Source of the DNA: Candidatus Omnitrophota bacterium
GTDB taxonomy: Bacteria > Omnitrophota > Gorgyraeia > 2-02-FULL-51-18
Assembly (NCBI GenBank): GCA_023247955.1
Contig: JAHFFL010000096.1
Coordinates: 1-5,206, forward strand
Direction: 5' to 3'
Length of the DNA stretch: 5,206 nt
Below are positions 1 to 5,206 of this stretch, piece after piece. The position numbers and the translations under genes were made by a program. Under the pieces are notes generated by a model. That model saw only the letters and a list, made by a program, of their open reading frames with translations, did not search any database and was not told where the DNA came from. Within the stretch, counting starts at the first letter, position 1. Each line of letters starts with the position of its first letter.

Positions 1-405
1 TTTCTCCGCGTGGAGGCGTTGTCACGGCTTTTTTCCGAGGAGTCTTTCTCGAAGGCCTGTAAGGTTGTGGAGCGCACAATGAATATCCTAAAAGGAAATT
101 CGGACCCCCTTCCGGACCACGTGGATCCGGCGCTTTTCGCCGAGGCGCTCGAGACAGGTGTTTTCGAGCATTACCAAAACTCCTCCTCTTCGATACGGCG
201 GGAGACGGAAGCACGGAATTTCAAGGCGGCAACAAGCTTGTACGCAGACGCTTTTTTTGATATCTTAAATGAATTCTTCGAGAAAGTTTTTGTCAACGCC
301 GAGGACCCAAAAGTCCGGGCGAACCGTCTTGCTTTGCTTCGGGCGGTGAACCGGCTGTATACGGCGCATATCGCGGATTTATCCAGGATTCGCATGAACG
401 GCTGA
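1..405 (+). CDS. glyS: Glycyl-tRNA synthetase beta subunit, C-terminal fragment (5' end outside window)
   Basis: This is the last 134 codons of the beta subunit of the heterotetrameric (alpha2beta2) bacterial glycyl-tRNA synthetase, which charges tRNA-Gly with glycine in the cytoplasm. The frame is open to base 1, so the GTG at 10 is an internal valine and not a start. The visible part is the C-terminal helical, anticodon-binding (DALR-like) region. Seen directly: a KVVERTMNILKG segment resembling the family's 'KRV.NI' helix, the 'VDPALF..ALE' stretch, and the hallmark FFEKVFVNAEDPKVRANRLALL, where family members usually read 'FFD.VMVM.ED..LR.NRLALL'. The gene ends DLSRIRMNG with TGA at 403-405. 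The family is normally close to 700 residues, so roughly four fifths lie upstream, and glyQ would be expected further upstream. A strong terminator begins three bases after the stop, so this gene probably closes its own operon. Assignment is confident on the conserved C-terminal motif alone. Confidence 0.93.
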   Translation, partial: FLRVEALSRLFSEESFSKACKVVERTMNILKGNSDPLPDHVDPALFAEALETGVFEHYQNSSSSIRRETEARNFKAATSLYADAFFDILNEFFEKVFVNAEDPKVRANRLALLRAVNRLYTAHIADLSRIRMNG

Positions 406-407
406 AA

Positions 408-458
408 GATCCCTACCGCTCCTTAAGTTTTCGAGTAAGGGAGCAGGGGGTCTTTTTT
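408..458 (+). terminator. Intrinsic (Rho-independent) terminator after glyS
   Basis: An imperfect hairpin starts three bases after the glyS stop. The outer stem pairs GATCCCT (408-414) with GGGGGTC (446-452) using two G-U pairs. A small internal loop follows, then GCTCC (418-422) pairs with GGAGC (439-443), continuing with TTA (423-425) against TAA (436-438) past one bulged G. The loop is about ten bases. Six T residues (453-458) follow the stem directly. Stem, loop and T-run together are the classic intrinsic terminator, oriented to stop transcripts coming from glyS. Pairing was done by eye without energy calculation. Confidence 0.85.
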
Positions 459-484
459 GGTCAAGCAATTTAGGAGAGGATAAT
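457..484 (+). promoter_or_regulatory. Candidate sigma-70 promoter for ppdK
   Basis: GATAAT (479-484) matches the TATAAT -10 consensus at five of six positions. A weak -35 candidate, TTGGTC (457-462), matches three of six positions with a 16-base spacer. Overlapping TAATAT (481-486) is an alternative -10. The position, just after the glyS terminator and before ppdK, is where a promoter is needed. Initiation would fall near 490-492, on top of the first possible ppdK ATG, which would favour translation from the ATG at 541. The weak -35 and overlap with a purine-rich ribosome-binding sequence make this tentative. Confidence 0.35.
472..480 (+). promoter_or_regulatory. ppdK: Ribosome-binding site for the upstream ppdK start (ATG 490)
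   Basis: The purine run AGGAGAGGA contains AGGAG (472-476) 13 bases and GAGG (476-479) 10 bases before the ATG at 490. It supports the longer ppdK start if the transcript begins upstream of it. It overlaps the candidate -10 box at 479-484, so only one of the two roles may apply. Confidence 0.5.
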
Positions 485-489
485 ATCCA

Positions 490-3180
490 ATGGCGGTGGC
501 AGTTGAGAGTCAGATCAAAAAGGAAGGATCAAAATCTTCGATGACAAAATACGTGTATTTCTTCGGAAACGGAAAGGCGGAGGGAACCAAAGACCAGAGA
601 AGTCTTTTGGGCGGCAAGGGGGCGAATCTCGCCGAAATGACCAATCTGGGAATCCCGGTTCCTTCGGGTTTTACGATTTCCACGGTGGCTTGCAAAGAAT
701 TTTACGCGCTGGACAAAAAGTGGCCCGCCGGGCTTGAAGAAGAAATTCTCGAGAACTTAAAAAAATTGGAAGAAACTACCGGAAAAAAATTCGGTTCTAA
801 AGAAAATCCGCTGCTGGTTTCGGTGCGCAGCGGCGCGGCTGTGTCGCTGCCCGGCATGATGGACACGATTTTGAACCTTGGTCTTTCTGAAGAGACCGTC
901 AAGGGGCTGATCAAAAAATCAGGCAATGAGAGATTCGCCTGGGACGCGTACCGCCGTTTTATCCAGATGTTTGGCAACGTCGTGCTGGAGATGGACCATC
1001 ATGGCTTTGAACACCTTCTGGCCGCGAAAAAGAAAAAACTCAAAGTTACCGAAGACACTCAGCTCACGCCGCCGGCCCTCAAAGCACTTGTCGACGAATA
1101 CAAGGCCGCCGTCAAAGAGAGCACGGGGAAACCGTTTCCCGAGGATCCGAACCAGCAGTTGAAGCTGGCCTGCAACGCCGTGTTTGATTCGTGGAACAAC
1201 GATCGCGCGATCACGTACCGAAACTTGAGCAAGATCCCACACGATCTGGGAACAGGCGTCAACGTGCAGTCGATGGTGTTCGGCAACATGGGCAATACCA
1301 GCGGCACCGGCGTGGCTTTTACGCGTGACCCGGGCACCGGCGAAAAGAAGTTTTTCGGCGAGTACCTGATGAACGCGCAGGGCGAGGATGTCGTGGCCGG
1401 CATCCGTACGCCGAACCCGATCAGTCATCTCAAGAAAACCCTGCCGGAGGCGTATGCGCAGCTCGAGGCCATTTATCAAAAGCTTGAAAAGCATTTCCGC
1501 GACATGCAGGATCTCGAGTTTACCATTGAAGACCGGAAGCTTTTTCTGCTCCAGACCCGCAGCGGCAAGCGCTCCGCCGCCGCGGCGGTCAAGATCGCCT
1601 GCGACATGGTGAAAGAAGGGATGATCGGCAAGGAAGAAGCGCTGACACGGGTGGCCCCGGAACAGCTCGATCAGCTTCTCCATCCGACGATAGACGCCAA
1701 GGCGAAGGTGAAGGTGATCGCGAAAGGGCTGCCGGCTTCTCCGGGCGCCGCGGTAGGCCAGGTGGTGTTTAACGCCGAGGACGCGATCGAGTGGAGCGAA
1801 GAACAGAGTAAGAAGGTCGTGCTGGTGCGTAGGGAGACCTCTCCCGAAGACATCGGGGGCATGGACGCCGCCCAGGGGATTTTGACGGCCACGGGCGGCA
1901 TGACCAGCCACGCGGCCGTTGTCGCGCGCGGCATGGGCAAGTGCTGCATCGCCGGTTGCGGTGCGATTCACATCGACGAAAAAGGGAAGTATTTTACAGT
2001 CGCTGCCGGCGGCACGCCGCTGAAAATCCGTGAAGGAGACGTGATCACGCTGAACGGCAGCACCGGCGAAGTGATTTTGGGCGAGGCTAAGCTGATGAAC
2101 CCTGAGCTCGGCGAGGACTTCAGACAATTTATGGGCTGGGCCGATGCGGTGCCCCGCTTGAAAGTGCGGACCAACGCCGACACGCCGGAAGACTCCCGCA
2201 TCGCCCGGGAATTCGGCGCCGAAGGCATCGGTCTTTGCCGCACCGAGCATATGTTTTTCGGTGAGAACCGGCTCAAGGCCGTGCGCGAGATGATCCTGGC
2301 GGACAATGAAAAAGACAGGATTAAGGCGCTGCATAAGCTTGAACCATTGCAAAAAGCGGATTTCAAAGGGATTTTTAAAGCCATGGCCGGATTGCCGGTA
2401 ACGATACGGCTTTTGGATCCTCCGCTCCACGAGTTTTTGCCGAAGGGGGAAAAGGAGCTTAAGAAAGTCGCCAAGGATCTGAAGATCTCCGTCAAAGAGC
2501 TCGCGAAAAAAGTGCAGTCGCTTCACGAGGTGAACCCGATGCTGGGCCACCGCGGCTGTCGGCTCGCGGTGACTTATCCGGAGATCTACAAGATGCAGGC
2601 CCAGGCGATTTTTGAAGCCGCCTGCGAGCTCGCCAAAGGAGGGCAGCGCGTAGTGCCTGAAGTGATGATTCCCCTGGTCGGGATTTTAGGTGAGTTCACG
2701 TCGATCAAAGAAGACATCCTCCGCGTCGCCGAAGAGGTAATGGCGCGGCAAAAGATAAAAATAGAGGTTCTGGTCGGCACGATGATAGAGATCCCGCGCG
2801 CGACGCTGATCGCGGACCAGATCGCGAAAGAAGCCGAGTTTTTCAGTTTCGGCACCAATGACCTGACGCAGATGACGTTCGGGTTTTCGAGGGACGACAT
2901 CGGGAAGTTTTTGCCGTTTTATATCCAGAAGGGTCTGCTCAAGGTGGACCCCTTTGTCTCTTTGGACCAAACCGGCGTGGGGAAACTCATTGAGCTTGCC
3001 GTGACCAAGGGACGCGGCGTCAAGCCACAGCTCAAAGTGGGGATTTGCGGCGAACACGGTGGGGACCCCTCCTCTATCGAGTTTTGCCACCGGGCGCAGT
3101 TGGACTATGTCAGTTGTTCTCCGTACCGCGTGCCTATCGCGCGGCTCGCGGCGGCTCAGGCGGCGCTTAAAGGAAAATAA
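490..3180 (+). CDS. ppdK: Pyruvate, phosphate dikinase
   Basis: Cytoplasmic PPDK catalyses the reversible reaction pyruvate + ATP + phosphate = PEP + AMP + PPi, linking pyruvate and PEP in gluconeogenesis or PPi-linked glycolysis. All three domains are present. The N-terminal ATP-grasp domain (~20-360) has GGKGANLAEM with K43, SVRSGAAVSLPGMMDTIL with R113, and DLEFTIEDRK...LLQTRSGKR with E343, Q355 and R357. The central phosphohistidine domain has TGGMTSHAAVVARG with catalytic His474. The C-terminal PEP/pyruvate TIM barrel (~545-890) has CRTEHMFF (R584), RLLDPPLHEF (R640), GTMIEIPRA (E767), GTNDLTQ (N790) and ICGEHGGD with general-acid Cys853. From memory, these keep a near-constant offset from the Clostridium symbiosum active-site residues, so the enzyme looks intact. 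Length is 896 residues from ATG 490, or 879 from ATG 541. The family usually has about 875-880 and begins near MTKYVYFFG, so the first 17 residues may not be translated. No PPDK regulatory-protein gene is adjacent. A terminator separates it from glyS; the sigma gene follows after 18 bases. Confidence 0.97.
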   Translation: MAVAVESQIKKEGSKSSMTKYVYFFGNGKAEGTKDQRSLLGGKGANLAEMTNLGIPVPSGFTISTVACKEFYALDKKWPAGLEEEILENLKKLEETTGKKFGSKENPLLVSVRSGAAVSLPGMMDTILNLGLSEETVKGLIKKSGNERFAWDAYRRFIQMFGNVVLEMDHHGFEHLLAAKKKKLKVTEDTQLTPPALKALVDEYKAAVKESTGKPFPEDPNQQLKLACNAVFDSWNNDRAITYRNLSKIPHDLGTGVNVQSMVFGNMGNTSGTGVAFTRDPGTGEKKFFGEYLMNAQGEDVVAGIRTPNPISHLKKTLPEAYAQLEAIYQKLEKHFRDMQDLEFTIEDRKLFLLQTRSGKRSAAAAVKIACDMVKEGMIGKEEALTRVAPEQLDQLLHPTIDAKAKVKVIAKGLPASPGAAVGQVVFNAEDAIEWSEEQSKKVVLVRRETSPEDIGGMDAAQGILTATGGMTSHAAVVARGMGKCCIAGCGAIHIDEKGKYFTVAAGGTPLKIREGDVITLNGSTGEVILGEAKLMNPELGEDFRQFMGWADAVPRLKVRTNADTPEDSRIAREFGAEGIGLCRTEHMFFGENRLKAVREMILADNEKDRIKALHKLEPLQKADFKGIFKAMAGLPVTIRLLDPPLHEFLPKGEKELKKVAKDLKISVKELAKKVQSLHEVNPMLGHRGCRLAVTYPEIYKMQAQAIFEAACELAKGGQRVVPEVMIPLVGILGEFTSIKEDILRVAEEVMARQKIKIEVLVGTMIEIPRATLIADQIAKEAEFFSFGTNDLTQMTFGFSRDDIGKFLPFYIQKGLLKVDPFVSLDQTGVGKLIELAVTKGRGVKPQLKVGICGEHGGDPSSIEFCHRAQLDYVSCSPYRVPIARLAAAQAALKGK
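521..528 (+). promoter_or_regulatory. ppdK: Ribosome-binding site for the alternative ppdK start (ATG 541)
   Basis: AGGAAGGA lies 12 bases before the ATG at 541. That ATG begins MTKYVYFFG, where PPDK proteins commonly start. It would be inside codons 11-13 of the longer form. Spacing is a little long, but the purine content is good, so this start is a serious competitor to the one at 490. Confidence 0.4.
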
Positions 3181-3198
3181 GAGGGCTAAAAATAAGTA

Positions 3199-4011
3199 AT
3201 GGATGCGCTGAAGCTCTACATCAAGGATATCAAACATATTCCACTGCTCACTCCCGAGCAGGAGATGAAAACCGCGCGGCGCATCAAACGGGGCGACGCA
3301 CAGGCCCGCCGTCTCATGATACGCTCCAATCTCCGGCTGGTGATCAATATCGCCAAACAGTACTCCCGCTTCGGCGTGCCTTTGCTGGATCTGATCGAGG
3401 AAGGCAATCTGGGGCTCATGAAGGCGGTGTCGAAGTTTAACCCGAAGCTGGGCTACCGCTTCTCGACCTACGCCGCGTGGTGGATCAAGCAGCACGTCAC
3501 GCGCGCCCTCGCCGACCAGGGCAAGACCGTGCGTATCCCGGTCTACATGGTCGAGACGCTCTCGCGTTTCCGCAAGGTCCAGGAGCGGTTGATGCACCGC
3601 CATCGCCGTAAGGCCAAGGTCGCGGAGCTGGCACGTGCGATGAAACTGCCTGTGTCTAAAATCAAAGAACTGATGCAAATGGATCAGGGCACGACTTCGC
3701 TGGACCAACCGGTCGGTGAGGACGGCGAGGCGAGTATCATTGATCTCCTGGAAGACACTGCCTCTGTTTCCTCACAGGACCAGGTCAATGAGATGTTTCG
3801 CGGTGAGCGTGTGGAGAAGCTTCTCAAGAAAATGAATCCGCGGGAGCGGGAAATCCTCGAGATGCGTTTCGGCCTGAAAGACGGCGAGGAGTGCACGCTC
3901 AACGAGACGGCCAAACGGTTCAGCATCACGCGGGAGCGTGTGCGGCAGATTGAGGCGGTCGCCCTAAAAAAACTCCGCTTGCTTGCGAAGTCACAGCCGC
4001 TGGATATTTAG
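3199..4011 (+). CDS. RpoD/SigA-type sigma-70 factor lacking region 1.1
   Basis: This RNA polymerase sigma subunit directs promoter recognition and opening. The 270 residues cover regions 1.2 to 4.2. Region 1.2 starts at the N-terminus (DALKLYIKDIKHIPLLTPEQE, 2-22). Regions 2.1-2.4 span ~36-107, with core-binding DLIEEGNLGLMKAV (64-77) and GYRFSTYAAWWIKQHVTRAL, where W94/W95, Q98 and T101 correspond to -10 melting and recognition residues of sigma-70. Region 3.0 includes VRIPVYMVET (111-120). Region 3.2 has SLDQPVGEDGE and DLLED (182-186). Region 4.2 has TLNETAKRFSITRERVRQIEA (233-253), with R245, E246 and R249 in the -35 recognition helix. There is no autoinhibitory region 1.1 and no long non-conserved insert, so it is shorter than most primary sigmas and closer in layout to group 2 factors. 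A basic HRHRRKAK patch (133-140) sits in region 3. The ATG at 3199 fits the family start; GAGGG (3181-3185), 13 bases upstream, is a weak ribosome site. Whether it is the housekeeping or an accessory sigma cannot be decided here. Confidence 0.93.
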   Translation: MDALKLYIKDIKHIPLLTPEQEMKTARRIKRGDAQARRLMIRSNLRLVINIAKQYSRFGVPLLDLIEEGNLGLMKAVSKFNPKLGYRFSTYAAWWIKQHVTRALADQGKTVRIPVYMVETLSRFRKVQERLMHRHRRKAKVAELARAMKLPVSKIKELMQMDQGTTSLDQPVGEDGEASIIDLLEDTASVSSQDQVNEMFRGERVEKLLKKMNPREREILEMRFGLKDGEECTLNETAKRFSITRERVRQIEAVALKKLRLLAKSQPLDI

Positions 4012-5206
4012 CTTTTTTTTCATCTCCGTTTTGGGTTTCGGCATCTATGCAAATTCCCTCGGCGGAGCGTTTATCTGGGACGACGAATATCAGGTCCGCA
4101 GGAATGCGCTGATCCGGGACTGGTCCAATGCCCCGCGTTTTTTCACAGGACAATTAAGGGAAGGAGGCGGGACCGAGGGAAGCAAGTTCTATCGCCCGAT
4201 CCAGACCTTAAGTTACGCGTGGGATCACCGGTGGTGGAAAGAAGACCCACGCGGCTATCACCTGACGAATATTCTCCTGCATCTTCTCGTCGCGTGGGCC
4301 GTTTGTGCGCTGGCCAGGACGCTTACCGCTGACGGCCTACTCGCATTTCTCTCGGCCGTCTTTTTCGTCGCACACCCCGTTCACACGGAAGCGGTCGCCT
4401 ATATCTCAGGCCGCGCCGATATCCTGGCCGCATTTTTTTCCCTCATGGCATTTATTTTCTATATCCGTTACTTGGACGAGCGGCGGCCCCCAAGTCTTTT
4501 CTTTCTATGTTTAAATTATTTGTTTGCCCTCCTGTCCAAAGAATCAAGTCTTGTTTTCCCGGCGCTCCTGCTTTTTTACCACGGGACGCGGGAAAAGAAA
4601 GCGCCGCTGCGTGGATTTTACGCGTCGCTCTTTATCACGGGAGTATACCTTGCCGCCCGGTTTGCGGCGCTCGGTCCGGCATTCCCCAACGGTTTTGCGC
4701 ATTCCTGGGCGGAGCGGATTCCCGGTGTGTTTGCGGCATTTGCCGCTTATCTCAGACTATTGTTTGTGCCGCTCAATCTTCACATGGAATACGGGATGAG
4801 CCGGTTTGAAGCGTTGGATCCGCGGGTGCTTTGCGGGGCCGGAATTTTTGCGGTCGTTTTCTGGGGGGTGTTCACGCGCCGCAACCAATATCCGCTCCTG
4901 TTTTTCTGCGCCGGATGGTTTTTTCTTTGGCTTCTTCCGGTTTCGGGCCTCTTTCGCCTGAACGCTTGGATGGCCGAGCACTGGCTTTACTTGCCGTCGG
5001 TCGGGTTTTTTATTTTACTCGCAAAAATTTTCACCGCAGGTTATAGGAACCAGAAGTGGCGCGCCGCAGCCGTGATTTGCGCGGTGGGACTTGTGGTCTG
5101 GTGGGGGATGCTTACCGTGCGGCAAAATGAGACCTGGCATGATCCGGTGTCGTTTTTTAAGAGAACGATACGGTTTTCCGGCACCGGACGGCTTTTTTAT
5201 AAACTG
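3983..5206 (+). CDS. TMTC-like (GT-C fold) polytopic membrane protein, N-terminal part, probably with C-terminal TPRs beyond the window
   Basis: The frame is open from 3968, just after a TAA at 3965, to the last base, so the gene is cut by the window. No ATG lies near the N-terminus. TTG 3983 is the best start: it gives a basic tip (R2, R6) then a hydrophobic helix (~7-23) ahead of WDDEY (32-36). The later TTG 4031 would remove most of that helix. No Shine-Dalgarno is visible. About ten hydrophobic helices follow. TMTC-like signatures in order: an acidic WDDEY loop after helix 1, the usual place for GT-C catalytic acidics; FYRPIQTLSY (69-78); YHLTNILLHLL (92-102); HPVHTEAVAYISGRAD (131-146); LLSKESS (183-189); LNAWMAEHWLYLPSVGF (326-342); and a WHDPVSFFKRTIRFS tail, where homologues pass into TPR repeats. 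By family it likely transfers sugar from a lipid-linked donor outside the cytoplasmic membrane; substrate is unknown. It overlaps the sigma gene by 29 bases. Family placement is good; exact start and activity are inferred. Confidence 0.8.
   Translation, partial: MRSHSRWIFSFFFISVLGFGIYANSLGGAFIWDDEYQVRRNALIRDWSNAPRFFTGQLREGGGTEGSKFYRPIQTLSYAWDHRWWKEDPRGYHLTNILLHLLVAWAVCALARTLTADGLLAFLSAVFFVAHPVHTEAVAYISGRADILAAFFSLMAFIFYIRYLDERRPPSLFFLCLNYLFALLSKESSLVFPALLLFYHGTREKKAPLRGFYASLFITGVYLAARFAALGPAFPNGFAHSWAERIPGVFAAFAAYLRLLFVPLNLHMEYGMSRFEALDPRVLCGAGIFAVVFWGVFTRRNQYPLLFFCAGWFFLWLLPVSGLFRLNAWMAEHWLYLPSVGFFILLAKIFTAGYRNQKWRAAAVICAVGLVVWWGMLTVRQNETWHDPVSFFKRTIRFSGTGRLFYKL

Noticed and set aside
10..405. 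GTG at 10 as the start of a small independent gene
   Set aside because: The frame is open through base 1 and the product is the C-terminal end of GlyS, so the gene begins upstream of the window.
919..2550. Long minus-strand open frame (543 codons) opposite ppdK
   Set aside because: It lies wholly antisense to the well-conserved ppdK, its product is a low-complexity His/Arg/Leu-rich translation with no recognisable motif, and such shadows are common opposite GC-rich coding DNA.
3181..3198. Separate promoter or terminator in the ppdK-sigma gap
   Set aside because: Only 18 bases are available, with no inverted repeat and no T-tract. A promoter within the end of ppdK cannot be excluded, but no convincing -35/-10 pair was seen.
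2686..3708. Minus-strand open frame (340 codons) spanning the ppdK end and sigma gene start
   Set aside because: It runs across two conserved sense genes and their junction, and its translation shows no family motifs, so it is a shadow frame.
4011..4020. T-run after the sigma stop as an intrinsic terminator
   Set aside because: No stable GC-rich hairpin precedes it (only a short AGC/GCT pairing), and the T-run encodes phenylalanines of the overlapping membrane-protein frame.
4305..5046. Several short open frames on both strands in the last 1.2 kb (for example 4305-4514, 4507-4809, 4831-5046 plus and 4757-4981 minus)
   Set aside because: All lie in other frames within the continuous TMTC-like coding frame, and none shows a recognisable motif.

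Overview
The window looks like ordinary bacterial chromosome. Four genes lie on the + strand, packed tightly, and two are cut by the window edges. In order they are: the 3' end of glyS (glycyl-tRNA synthetase beta subunit), a complete ppdK (pyruvate, phosphate dikinase), a complete short sigma-70 factor of the RpoD/SigA type without region 1.1, and the first ~408 codons of a polytopic membrane protein resembling the GT-C/TMTC (tetratricopeptide-containing O-mannosyltransferase-like) family. The standard bacterial code fits, since glyS ends in TGA. A separate GlyRS beta subunit marks the alpha2beta2 bacterial enzyme. The TMTC-like protein and compact layout recall uncultivated lineages such as Candidatus Omnitrophota or other PVC-related or Elusimicrobia-like bacteria. 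That placement is an impression from gene content, not a demonstrated assignment.

Layout: glyS ends at 405 and is followed at once by a strong intrinsic terminator (408-458). Only 31 bases separate its T-tract from the first possible ppdK ATG (490). A plausible -10 box and a Shine-Dalgarno-like purine run sit in that gap, so ppdK probably starts a new transcription unit. Its start codon is ambiguous between 490 and 541. The sigma gene follows ppdK by 18 bases. The membrane protein has no ATG near its N-terminus. Its best start is a TTG at 3983, inside the last 29 bases of the sigma gene, and the frame is open to the window edge. No terminator is visible after 458, so ppdK, the sigma gene and the membrane protein are likely co-transcribed.

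Function: PPDK interconverts pyruvate and PEP using ATP/AMP and phosphate/PPi, a common choice in anaerobes with PPi-linked glycolysis. The sigma factor carries well-conserved -10 and -35 recognition regions and should read standard promoters. The membrane protein probably uses a lipid-linked sugar at the outer face of the membrane. No shared pathway for the three is evident, and the grouping may only reflect genome compaction.

I see no RNA genes, mobile elements, CRISPR arrays or sizeable repeats. No non-coding stretch exceeds about 85 bases. I found no convincing undescribed system; the most notable items are the unusual start of the membrane-protein gene, the region-1.1-less sigma factor behind ppdK, and the packed terminator/promoter junction.
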